Below are positions 18,763-29,480 of a stretch of 64,000 nucleotides of DNA, piece by piece. The DNA is from Kallipyga massiliensis ph2. GTDB lineage: Bacteria; Bacillota; Clostridia; Tissierellales; Peptoniphilaceae. Where the stretch lies: assembly GCF_000311985.1 (NCBI RefSeq), contig NZ_HE978586.1:235335-299334 (forward strand), in the 5' to 3' direction. The position numbers were made by a program, and so were the translations under genes. The notes under the pieces were generated by a model. The model saw only the letters and a list, made by a program, of their open reading frames with translations. It was not told the DNA's origin and searched no databases. How positions within the stretch are numbered: the first letter of the stretch is position 1; each line of letters starts with the position of its first letter.

Positions 18763-18978
18763 CTAATAATATAAATTCATAATACAAGGGATCGTCTTTG
18801 CTTGTGGGGAAAAGACTTCGATTTTTTCTCCAGCTACGATGGCATTGACTTCCTCTTGTGTGAAAGTCTTCTCCGCAGTCTTCTCGTCTTTAGTACTTTT
18901 ACCATTCGACTGAGAATCGTCTTGAGTGGGGTCTATCTCCTGTTCCAGTACTTCTTTTGAATTCTTGTCATCTGCCAT
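18763..18978 (-). pseudogene. Truncated phage scaffolding protein (DUF4355-like) N terminus
   Basis: The frame begins MADDKNSKEVLEQEIDPTQD and reaches KTFTQEEVNAIVAG, which is how phage scaffolding proteins of this class begin before a long coiled coil. After VAG the reading frame becomes unrelated sequence and stops at 71 codons, so the gene is a deletion fusion. An excellent GGAGG site remains. The capsid and tail genes expected next are absent. Confidence 0.65.
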
Positions 18979-19083
18979 TTGTACTCCTCCATTTTTACGC
19001 CTGTCGGCTTATTCCCGTAGTGTTTACCGTCTTCCACGTCTAGACAACACCGTAGCTTTTTAAGCCTTCCACGTCTGGGCAAT

Positions 19084-19115
19084 AAAAAAGCAGCGGGCTT
19101 TTGCCTACTGCTTTG
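19084..19115 (-). terminator. Terminator in the prophage head module
   Basis: On the minus strand AAGCAGTAGGC pairs with GCCCGCTGCTT around AAAA, followed by a T-run. It lies between the toxin/immunity pair and the scaffold fragment. Two copies of CTTCCACGTCT (plus strand, near 19030 and 19065) lie just below it and may form a leader structure. Confidence 0.7.
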
Positions 19116-19141
19116 GTAACTTTATTGTTGTTGTTATTCTT

Positions 19142-19333
19142 CTAAAGAATCTCTAATACCTTTACCTCAGATGGGACAACTGCTATTTCTCCAAATAGCA
19201 ACATGGGTTCTTCATCCTCATCTTCTTTTGGATAATACTCATAACTCGTAACATTTTCCCATTTTGAGCCATCTTCAAATACAATATTTACTCTTCTTCC
19301 AGTCGCCTTTTCCAGCAATTCGTTACTTATCAT
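19142..19333 (-). CDS. Small protein downstream of MuF-toxin, probable immunity protein
   Basis: Protein of 63 residues starting MISNELLEKATGRRVNIVFED and rich in Asp/Glu; a short beta-barrel (LSm-like) fold is plausible from the alternating hydrophobic strands. The chosen start at 19333 has GGGAGG upstream and overlaps the end of the MuF-toxin gene by 11 bp, the tight coupling typical of toxin-immunity pairs. A gene of similar size and layout follows the second MuF-toxin at 37489-37689. Function is inferred from context. Confidence 0.6.
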   Translation of the reverse strand: MISNELLEKATGRRVNIVFEDGSKWENVTSYEYYPKEDEDEEPMLLFGEIAVVPSEVKVLEIL

Positions 19334-20339
19334 GTTTCCTCCCATCGTCAAAAGCAGCATAGCCATGAACATATTTTTTATTTTTGAAAGATATTAGTGC
19401 TTTATGACTATTAGCAATCTCTAATGTTTGCCCTCGATATGTGCCAACTACTTCTTCTGACTGCACAATAACCTTCTTCGTCCATTTCCCACTATGCGTT
19501 CTGATTATTTCCCCACTTGATGCCTTTTCAGAAATTAAATTTTGAAAAGCATCATAACTCATCTCAACGCTACTTTTTGAGGAATCATAATTAGGTGATC
19601 CCGGATGGTGTTCCCTAAATTTTTCTTCATTCAAAATCTTGTCGTGATCGTTTATCCATGACCTTATCGCCTCATCTGATTGATCCTCTACAGGCTCTTC
19701 TTCATTATACCCCTTATCCACCACCGCCGCGATGCTGCACCGACAAAAAGGATGTAAGGGCGGCAAGTTCCCGCCAATGGCACTTTTTTCGACATCAAAG
19801 ACTCGGCCATCCATCGCTTCACATATCGGGCACGTCCTGTGATCGATCTCCGCAATCCATTCGTACTTGCTATATCCTCCTCTACGAAAGGAATCCAGCT
19901 GAACTTCCGTTATCACTCTCGCAGATTCCGTAATCGCCAGTCGATGGGCCTTGAAAAGTGCCCCTCCGCCTTTTACTCCCGTTTCTTTATCGACCAGATC
20001 CGCTAAGCGATTAGCCCATTGGTAAGGATGTTCTCCAAAAAGTAGAGATCGTTCCAAGCCAACCTGCAAGCGGCTCACCAGTTCTTCCTTGTTTGCCCAT
20101 ATCCGTGATGAAAATGGAGCTCCCTGAAAGTCACCCAGGATAATTTTATCCACGTTTCGAAGGAGTGCTTTCCGAGTAGGTTCACTCAATCCCAGAATCC
20201 CGGCTTGTCGTTCAATCTCCTTTATTGAGTCCTGTGATAATCGGGTAGCGAGTAGTTGGTATTCTTCATCGTATAGTTTAAGTCCGTGAAGCTCAATCTC
20301 CCGTTTCATCAGTTCGATCCGGCTGGTTCGCATCTTCAT
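19323..20339 (-). CDS. Phage minor head protein (MuF) with C-terminal toxin domain, 5'-truncated
   Basis: The frame encodes 338 residues. The central part (about 90-215) is the MuF/SPP1 gp7 minor head domain with its Cys/His cluster: HRTCPICEAMDGRVFD and LPPLHPFCRCS. From about residue 240, HHPGSPNYD, an SGKWTKKVIV segment and an NSHKALI-FKNKKYVHGYAAF end resemble polymorphic toxin type 50 (a BECR-fold nuclease). Such toxins ride on phage heads or act in phage competition. The N terminus is lost: homologous sequence continues upstream in another frame after a frameshift near 20390. Whether a functional protein is made is doubtful, but the toxin part is intact. Confidence 0.65.
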   Translation of the reverse strand: MKMRTSRIELMKREIELHGLKLYDEEYQLLATRLSQDSIKEIERQAGILGLSEPTRKALLRNVDKIILGDFQGAPFSSRIWANKEELVSRLQVGLERSLLFGEHPYQWANRLADLVDKETGVKGGGALFKAHRLAITESARVITEVQLDSFRRGGYSKYEWIAEIDHRTCPICEAMDGRVFDVEKSAIGGNLPPLHPFCRCSIAAVVDKGYNEEEPVEDQSDEAIRSWINDHDKILNEEKFREHHPGSPNYDSSKSSVEMSYDAFQNLISEKASSGEIIRTHSGKWTKKVIVQSEEVVGTYRGQTLEIANSHKALISFKNKKYVHGYAAFDDGRKHDK

Positions 20340-20373
20340 ATTATACAGCCTGAGTTCTGCATTCGCCTTATCA

Positions 20374-20580
20374 CTAACGGCTCGAGCCGGCTCTCTTCCT
20401 CAATGCGGGCCAGTTCTTGCTTAATACAGAAATATTTTCTAAAATGGTCTCATTTGATGTGATAACTTGAAGGCTGCGTGCCGTCTCGGTTTCTTCTTTG
20501 ATGTTTGTTGGTAGGTTTCGAGTAACCTTATAGTCTATTCCTACGAGGTCATTTTGACTGATCGTAGAATCATGAAATCA
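20374..20580 (-). pseudogene. C-terminal remnant of phage portal protein
   Basis: On the minus strand a frame reads HDSTISQNDLVGIDYKVTRN, then LPTNIKEETETARSLQVITS, matching the end of SPP1-type portal proteins (TRNLP-N-KEE-DTA-SL). The expected following KQELARIEEES segment is in another frame, so there is at least one frameshift. The rest of the gene is missing. Confidence 0.65.
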
Positions 20581-20741
20581 ACGACCAGCAGACCATCGTC
20601 ACCGGTCTTCTCCAGATTGAGAAACCGGTGATCTCGTATAAAGATCACAGGTCTTGGCAACTCTAATGAGGGTATAGTTAATTGTAATGGGGTTAAAACA
20701 AAACTTAAATCCTGTATCTTTTTGACAATGTGAAATTAAGA

Positions 20742-20882
20742 AACAATTATGCGGAGGCTATGGCTAAAGCATAAGCAGGTGAATTTGTCAGTAAGGATGA
20801 GGCCAATTCCATGTCAAAAGCAATTATTGATGAAAATAGTGATTTATTTTCCATATATGGACAAGGGGAGGAACGACAATGA
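20742..20882 (+). pseudogene. Decayed small antitoxin-like ORF
   Basis: A frame reads NNYAEAMAKA, a TAA stop, then AGEFVSKDEANSMSKAIIDE and a further 13 residues. The sense either side of the stop and an ATGA overlap with the next ORF suggest a former two-gene cassette such as a toxin-antitoxin. No start codon is found at the 5' end. Confidence 0.4.
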
Positions 20883-21055
20883 TGGAGCCAAAATTTATTC
20901 CGTTTCTGACAGATAAAACACGAAAAACAGAACACGGATATGAATATATTGAACTAACAAAAGACACGCCACAAGCTCTAATAGATGAGTATATGACATT
21001 TGTACAAGAGCAAGATGAGCGTTGCAAAAATAGCGAATGCATTGTCATGCTATGA
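20879..21055 (+). CDS. Small hypothetical protein paired with decayed upstream ORF
   Basis: ORF of 58 residues beginning MMEPKFIPFLTDKTRKTEHG, with a GGGGAGG site and a 4-bp stop/start overlap with the preceding pseudogene. No family is recognised. It may be the truncated second member of a toxin-antitoxin-like pair stranded between the prophage remnant and the CRISPR array. Confidence 0.4.
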   Translation: MMEPKFIPFLTDKTRKTEHGYEYIELTKDTPQALIDEYMTFVQEQDERCKNSECIVML

Positions 21056-21085
21056 ATAGCCGAAAATTTAGGTGGTTATAAATTA

Positions 21086-21295
21086 TCAAACCAGATAAAC
21101 AATGGTTTCAATATCATCGATTATAATCCCGTATGGTCCATCCGTGGTTCCTATGAAGAAGGTATCGAATCTTTCATCCTCATCTTCAAAATCAGAAGCC
21201 AATGCCAAACCGTTTCCGCAACCAATAAACACCTGTCCATTTTTTAATTGAACTCGGATTTTGTCTGCGTATTCAGCTTTTTTCCAGTCGATCAA
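21086..21295 (-). CDS. Small acidic protein, LSm-like
   Basis: Protein of 69 residues: MIDWKKAEYADKIRVQLKNG, then VFIGCGNGLALASDFEDEDE and a beta-rich end. A TTG start at 21295 is chosen because AAGGAGG lies 6 bp upstream; an ATG 27 bp earlier has no site. The KIRVQLKNGQVFIG strand pair looks like an SH3/LSm-type small barrel, seen in several phage immunity-like proteins. It lies between the decayed prophage and the distal end of the CRISPR array. Function not known. Confidence 0.5.
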   Translation of the reverse strand: MIDWKKAEYADKIRVQLKNGQVFIGCGNGLALASDFEDEDERFDTFFIGTTDGPYGIIIDDIETIVYLV

Positions 21296-21443
21296 AACAG
21301 CCTCCTTCTTCAAGAATAACATGAGCGCCGTATTTCATATATTATATTATAACTTGATGATTATTAATATCCTCTTTTTTTGGCGGGGTTCTGATTTTTG
21401 CGTGAAAGTCATTAAAGTTTTATCAGATGAACGCTATCTCAAG

Positions 21444-22876
21444 GTATCACCCTCGCTCACGCGGGAAAGACTAAGGTGGCGGAAGCCCTTGTCCGCTCTC
21501 GCACGGGATCACCCCCGCTTACGCGGGAAAGACTTGAACTCGGATGTCCTCCACCGGTCGACGTTAGGATCACCCCCCGCTTACGCGGGAAAGACTGGCT
21601 GGTGTCGTGGTTGATTAAGGCCCTTACGGGATCACCCCCGCTTACGCGGGAAAGACCGGACTTGGCGTTCCGGTAAGACCCACCATGCGGGATCACCCTC
21701 GCTTACTCGGGAAAGACGTCAATGCTTTTGACCTGGTCCGGGTCCACCTCGGATCACCCCCGCTTACGCGGGAAAGACCCGCCCGAGATGGTTGTAATGA
21801 GTGGGGACTCAGGATCACCCCCGCTCGCGCGGGAAAGACTTTCGCACGATTTTCACACTATCCCGCCAGGCAGGATCACCCCCGCTCGCGCGGGAAAGAC
21901 TAATTCATTTTCCCTTCATAAAATGTTGGCGGAGGATCACCCCCGCTCGCGCGGGAAAGACTAGAGGCATGCCGGACTGCATAATGACCAAGGGGGATCA
22001 CCCCCGCTCGCGCGGGAAAGACTCAAAAAGTTCCTCCACCGTCTGCTCCAATTTGGGATCACCCCCGCTCGCGCGGGAAAGACGTGAAGGGGTCAAGGCC
22101 TGGGGCGGCGATAACGGGATCACCCCCGCTCGCGCGGGAAAGACTTCGCTGGTAACCCCATATCCCGGATGGAGCGAGGATCACCCCCGCTCGCGCGGGA
22201 AAGACAACGAATTATATTCGTAGCGACGAAATGGCAGAGGATCACCCCCGCTCGCGCGGGAAAGACAGGAGAAGCAAAGCACGGAGAAAGATGGATCAGG
22301 GATCACCCCCGCTCGCGCGGGAAAGACTTGGACGAGGACCCGGCTTCCCTTCCCGGTATAGGATCACCCCCGCTCGCGCGGGAAAGACTAGAGGCATGCC
22401 GGACTGCATAATGACCAAGGGGGATCACCCCCGCTCGCGCGGGAAAGACTCAAAAAGTTCCGCCACCGTCTGCTCCAATTTGGGATCACCCCCGCTCGCG
22501 CGGGAAAGACTTCCCCGGCTTGCCCCGGCCCCGGTTGCCCCGGGGATCACCCCCGCTCGCGCGGGAAAGACGTTCCCGACCGTGTTGGAGGTCTTGTTCC
22601 AGGGGGATCACCCCCGCTCGCGCGGGAAAGACTCCACGGCATCCAAAGTGTTGACGATGGTCACGGGATCACCCCCGCTCGCGCGGGAAAGACACGCTAA
22701 CATTCAGCGCTTCAATAAGAGTATAGGGATCACCCCCGCTCGCGCGGGAAAGACGGCCTACCTTGGTTGGGCCATTATGGACGGAAAGGATCACCCCCGC
22801 TCGCGCGGGAAAGACGCTTGCAATAATTCGCTTATCGGGACTGCTGTAGGATCACCCCCGCTCGCGCGGGAAAGAC
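21444..22876 (-). CRISPR. Type I-E CRISPR array, 24 repeats and 23 spacers
   Basis: Repeats are 28 bp with a CCCGCGCGAGCGGG palindrome, separated by 33-bp spacers (61-bp period). The sense orientation is the minus strand, repeat ending GTGATCC. The repeats nearest the cas genes (from about 21812 up) are identical; the five or six at the low-coordinate end have TAA or TGA in the loop and other changes, marking the old trailer end. Spacers 9 and 10 recur as 16 and 17. Spacers mostly begin (minus strand) with C or T, consistent with a PAM-derived base. Cas6e would process the transcript. Confidence 0.98.
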
Positions 22877-22895
22877 ACTAAAAAGATCCCTTAAA

Positions 22896-25370
<2,475 letters not shown>

Positions 25371-25384
<14 letters not shown>

Positions 25385-26096
25385 TTTCACCCCCTATAGC
25401 ACGAAAAGCATCATGGTCATCCTCTGTGTCCGCTTCTTCTTTTGGCAGCAAAATTTCTAAGCGATTTTCTTCACGAAAAAGATAGGACCGGTTCCGACTT
25501 GAAAAAGATACTGCTTCATCTTTCCGCATTCTCCCCCCAACCCCTTCACCAAGAGCAACATCAAAGTAAATTGGCAAGAAGGTGGGTGATTTGACGAAAT
25601 GTGACTTATTTTTTTGCCAGGAATAGGTCTTTAAGAGGTCCAAGGGAGATCCATCAAAAACACCAAGAAGAAAGTCATAGGTTGGCGGGACAGATCGACG
25701 ACCTAAAAAAGGTTGGAAATAGGGCTGCTGTAAAGCTTTCACGATCTCCTCAATTTGACCCGCCTTCTCACTTCCTAGGGCGACAAGAAAAACCCCATCC
25801 TCGATATAGTAACGGTTAGTCACATAGTTCCGGTCGAAGTCACCATTTTTCTTCAATTTATGAACGGTCTGATAGTCTTTCAAGAGTCGTCCCGGTTGGT
25901 CTACCCGAACGGCAAAATGAAGATCATTCAGACTCCTGATCTTATCATCCTCATCCCGACGATAGCCTAAACAAGCCGCAATCAGACCGACAACCCCACT
26001 CTTTGAAGGATAAAAATCCGTATGTCTACTTTCAAAGTGAGAGGAGGTTCCCCAAGACTGGAGAGGGCCGGCGAATTTTAAGAGTATGGTCCGCAT
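25371..26096 (-). CDS. cas5e: Cascade subunit Cas5e
   Basis: Caps the 5' handle of crRNA in Cascade; about 241 residues. It begins MRTILLKFAGPLQSWGTSSH, the hallmark N terminus of CasD/Cas5e, followed by HTDFYPSKSGVVGLIAACLG (residues about 26-45). The start at 26096 is favoured for this conserved N terminus and a GAGG site; an ATG 9 bp earlier overlaps the cas7 stop. It is tightly packed between cas7e and cas6e. Confidence 0.94.
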
Positions 26097-26097
26097 T

Positions 26098-27195
26098 TTA
26101 AGCATCCTCGCGTAAATTCACCATCGCTTCTTTTAAAATCGTTCCGAGCTGATCTTTCAAGTTTTCTAAAGAATGGCAATCCTGACCGAATTCTCCCTGG
26201 AGGGCTTCGGATACTTCCTCTGTGGTCACATACAATTTGGCTAAGGGCTCTCTGACAAAGCGCTGGGTCTTTTCTAATTCCTTTCCTAACCTCTTCATGG
26301 ACTCCTCGACATAGCCCTCTCCATCCTTTACCGGCTTTTCAAAAGCGGAAACGAGATTGACAGGACGGTCCTCCCGCAAAACGATCAAAAGGAGCTGGGG
26401 AAGGGTCGTATTGGCATAGCTATTGATTTTTCCTGTTGGTAAAGAATTGGCAAAAGCTTCTGCAAAAAGTTCCATGCTTGAAGCCGCACTTTCGACATTG
26501 CCCACCTGTCTCATGAATTCATGTAAGGAAACATTGGCATAACGATATAGGGTGGATGAGTTAAACTCAATGGTTCCCAACATCCCGGCTCCTGCTGAAT
26601 CTTTTTCCGAAAGATCATCCATGGCGGTATAAAAATCAAACTCTGTATCCACTCCATGAGTAGAGATGGCATGGGCGACTTGGCTTGAAGCGTCTTCATT
26701 CAGTGATGGATCATCGGCTACCATACGACCGAAAAGAGCAATATCTACCGCCGGATTACTTTTTAAGATCGCTTGAAGAGCTTGCTTGTCACTTATCCCT
26801 TCGATAGCCGCCTTGGCAAGATTTTTTGCCTGCAAGTCTCCCATAAAAAAGAGGGCTTTTGCTTTTTGATCCTTAGTTGATATTTTTGCTGCATTTAATG
26901 TTTTCTCTGCGAGATCCATCGCCTCCTTGTCAGAAATGGCAGGATCCTCTTCTTGAATCTTATCCGCAACATAGCGGACAATCCGGAGAGTGCGAATCCC
27001 TACATTATTTTGCTCTCCAAAATCATTGAAATACTTCCGAATAGCCCGTTTCCAAGCTTGTGAGGAAACTCGAGCCCGGCGAACACCACCATATAGGGCC
27101 GTTTTTGGACTTCCCGTATCATCGCGGTTGATATTCGAAGGGGGTAGGGTTTGAATTGCATGGATATCGAGATATAAACGTTTATTGGATGTCAT
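26098..27195 (-). CDS. cas7e: Cascade backbone subunit Cas7e
   Basis: CasC/Cse4 RNA-binding backbone protein present in about six copies per Cascade; 365 residues. The N terminus YLDIHAIQTLPPSNINRDDT and VRRARVSSQAWKRAIR (about residues 38-53) are the family signatures; NSSTLYRYANVSLHEF near 220 and SYANTTLPQLLLIVLREDRP (about 260) follow. A GGAGG site lies 7 bp upstream. It overlaps cse2 by 14 bp. Confidence 0.96.
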   Translation of the reverse strand: MTSNKRLYLDIHAIQTLPPSNINRDDTGSPKTALYGGVRRARVSSQAWKRAIRKYFNDFGEQNNVGIRTLRIVRYVADKIQEEDPAISDKEAMDLAEKTLNAAKISTKDQKAKALFFMGDLQAKNLAKAAIEGISDKQALQAILKSNPAVDIALFGRMVADDPSLNEDASSQVAHAISTHGVDTEFDFYTAMDDLSEKDSAGAGMLGTIEFNSSTLYRYANVSLHEFMRQVGNVESAASSMELFAEAFANSLPTGKINSYANTTLPQLLLIVLREDRPVNLVSAFEKPVKDGEGYVEESMKRLGKELEKTQRFVREPLAKLYVTTEEVSEALQGEFGQDCHSLENLKDQLGTILKEAMVNLREDA

Positions 27196-27787
27196 TGGAA
27201 TCCTCCTCTTTTTGGGGTTGATAGGAATAATAGGCCCTCGCCCAATTCAGGCGAACTTTTTCTTTCTGTCCTCGGATGAACCAGTAAAAATCTTCTGCTA
27301 GCTTTGCGTAGTTTACGCCCCGCTTGCTTTTACTTGCTTTTAGGAGCTTAATCAGTTGCCGAATGTGATAAGAAAGCTCATCAAAGCTATCGGAGGCAAT
27401 CATACCGTTGAATCGTTGATCGGTTGACCGGCTATCTCGGTCACGAATCGGTTGTAGGGAATAACCGAGGTTATTCCATATTCCCTCCTGGTCCCAGAGG
27501 AGAACACTATCTTCATTCCCTTGTTGGTGGATGGCATAGAGTTGTAGGGCATTCAAGATGGCTTTTTCCTCAGCAGTAGGCTCATCCTGATCCGTTAAAA
27601 AAGACTCCGGAAGCTCTTCATAAAGCAGGGACCAGATTTCAATGGATTGACTAAGAGGTCGTCCCAAAGACCTTCTTAGGTTAGACAAGATGGCCTTTGT
27701 GGCTGATGTTGACCTCGTCTTGTCCAACTTGAGCAAAATACGAGAGGTAACCTCGTAAATGCTATCCTTCTTCCTTTGTTGGGTCAC
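27182..27787 (-). CDS. cse2: Cascade small subunit Cse2 (Cas11e)
   Basis: All-helical CasB subunit that stabilises target and non-target strands; 201 residues. SNLRRSLGRPLSQSIEIWSL (about residues 36-55) and a basic C-terminal half with KRGVNYAKLAEDFYWFIRG fit the family. The start is a GTG at 27787 with AAAAGGAGG 6 bp upstream, overlapping the end of cse1; an ATG 30 bp further up lacks a site. Confidence 0.9.
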   Translation of the reverse strand: MTQQRKKDSIYEVTSRILLKLDKTRSTSATKAILSNLRRSLGRPLSQSIEIWSLLYEELPESFLTDQDEPTAEEKAILNALQLYAIHQQGNEDSVLLWDQEGIWNNLGYSLQPIRDRDSRSTDQRFNGMIASDSFDELSYHIRQLIKLLKASKSKRGVNYAKLAEDFYWFIRGQKEKVRLNWARAYYSYQPQKEEDSNDIQ

Positions 27788-29480
27788 GATTCTCCTCCTT
27801 TTCCGGCAATGCTTCATTCAAAAAATACATGAAGGAATTAAATGCTGTAGCAATGTTTTTCATGCCCTCATTGACTACAATTCCCCGGTAGTCTCTCTCC
27901 CCTGAGTGGGCCGCCAGGTCTTCCGCCTCCCTCCTGACCAGTCTCTTTAGCTCGCTATACCACCTGGAAATGGTCTCTTCCTTATCATCGTCCTTTCGGA
28001 TACCGCCCAGCCAATCTCTAAATGGCTGATCGACCAAGTAATACAGCTCCTCTACTTTTTGGCTGATATAATCTGCCGAGGAGATATTTCGAATCTCCTT
28101 CACATCCCGGATATAAAGGCCATATACCGTAGAAATAACCTTCTTTGTTTTTTCAACCGTGGCATAAATCCGCCCTATCCAACCGGATTCCTGCATGTCA
28201 GCCAGCACTTGGCTATTGATGAGTAGATAGTCATAGATTTCATCAACCGGCACCCATGAGGTGGCGTTCCCATCACTCTCCATAGAAATAGCCACTAGAT
28301 AGAGGTCCCTATCTCCGACCTCCTCTTGGATTGTCCGATACCATTGCATAATCCCGGGTTGATGATTTTCTTCTTTTTCGTCAAAATAATCTTCAACCAG
28401 GAGGCCAAATGACCGCCACAAAGACCGGTTTACCTGGTGTTTACGGGGGGTAAATTGTCCCTTATTTTCTCCCGATTGATTAAAACGCCAAAGGGTCATG
28501 GGCTCCAAGAACTGGTTAACGTGGTCAATATCCGGAAGCTTGACGACATCAAAAGAAAAGGGATCCGTCATTTTTGTTTCAGGATCAATATAGATCGCCC
28601 GGCTCCAAGCGGTATAAAGCTCTGACAGATTGTTCATCCGGTCAGCTGAAAAGCTTCTTCGGACCACTTCTTGGGGCGAATACTCCCAACATGGCCTTTC
28701 TAAGATGGCCGGCTCTCTCTCAGGGTGTTGGAGAATTAGATTCAGAAGAAGGGTGTCATAGAGATTGCTTCCCTGAAAATATAAGCCTCCGATATCGAAG
28801 AGCCAGCCCTTGGACGCCTTATATTTATCTTTCCCGAATATCGTCTTATCTGATAAGCCCGTGTAGAATTGAAAGGTAATCAACCATCGGGTTAACTCGC
28901 CTTCATCCAGTAGGTCCTTATTGTTCATTGACTCATGCTTGGGAGAAAATAGGGCTGTTTTGTTTCCGCTTTCCGAAATGAGTCGGTTGATATTTTTCCC
29001 GGAAATCGAGCCGGCTTTTGATTTGTTCAACTTCTCCGAGGCAACGTCTTCTTCCCTGACCTGAAAAAACGGAAATTCCTCATCGAATAGATAAAAATGC
29101 TCTTCCCAAACTTCCAGGTATTCATATAAGATAGCCGGAAATTCCTTTTTTCTCCATAGAGTTTTCCAACAATCCAACAAGTCTTGAGAATACATCCTAT
29201 CTTCTAAAATCTCATCCCTCTCTTCCGTTGAAGGTTGGTGGAGGTCATTCAGTTCAAGATCCTCATACACCTTCCCTTCCCCGTCATAACGAGTGAAGAC
29301 CGTTTGAAGAACCGCTTCTAAAATCCGTAAGACTGCAAAGCTTTGCGTGGGCATATCACCGGAAAGGGACTTTATCCGGTTGGCTTGGCGGAAGACATCT
29401 AAAAGAGAATACTCTTTATTTTCTCCGTTTTCTGTAATAACGGGAATCCAAGCCTCCCTTAACAAGTTAAATCTTCCCAT
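27762..29480 (-). CDS. cse1: Cascade large subunit Cse1 (Cas8e)
   Basis: CasA large subunit that recognises the PAM and recruits Cas3; 572 residues, slightly longer than the E. coli protein. It opens MGRFNLLREAWIPVITENGE, the usual Cse1 start (W-I-P-V), has AVLRILEAVLQTVF, and a four-helix C-terminal bundle (about residues 380-560). Its L1 loop region near LNKSKAGSISGKNINRLIS is Ser/Gly-rich. It overlaps cas3 by 14 bp and cse2 by 26 bp. Confidence 0.94.
   Translation of the reverse strand: MGRFNLLREAWIPVITENGENKEYSLLDVFRQANRIKSLSGDMPTQSFAVLRILEAVLQTVFTRYDGEGKVYEDLELNDLHQPSTEERDEILEDRMYSQDLLDCWKTLWRKKEFPAILYEYLEVWEEHFYLFDEEFPFFQVREEDVASEKLNKSKAGSISGKNINRLISESGNKTALFSPKHESMNNKDLLDEGELTRWLITFQFYTGLSDKTIFGKDKYKASKGWLFDIGGLYFQGSNLYDTLLLNLILQHPEREPAILERPCWEYSPQEVVRRSFSADRMNNLSELYTAWSRAIYIDPETKMTDPFSFDVVKLPDIDHVNQFLEPMTLWRFNQSGENKGQFTPRKHQVNRSLWRSFGLLVEDYFDEKEENHQPGIMQWYRTIQEEVGDRDLYLVAISMESDGNATSWVPVDEIYDYLLINSQVLADMQESGWIGRIYATVEKTKKVISTVYGLYIRDVKEIRNISSADYISQKVEELYYLVDQPFRDWLGGIRKDDDKEETISRWYSELKRLVRREAEDLAAHSGERDYRGIVVNEGMKNIATAFNSFMYFLNEALPEKEENRDPTKEEG

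Noticed and set aside
21457..22881. Open reading frames running through the CRISPR array
   Set aside because: They arise from the 61-bp repeat period and translate the repeat as recurring SPPLARER-type segments; they are not genes.
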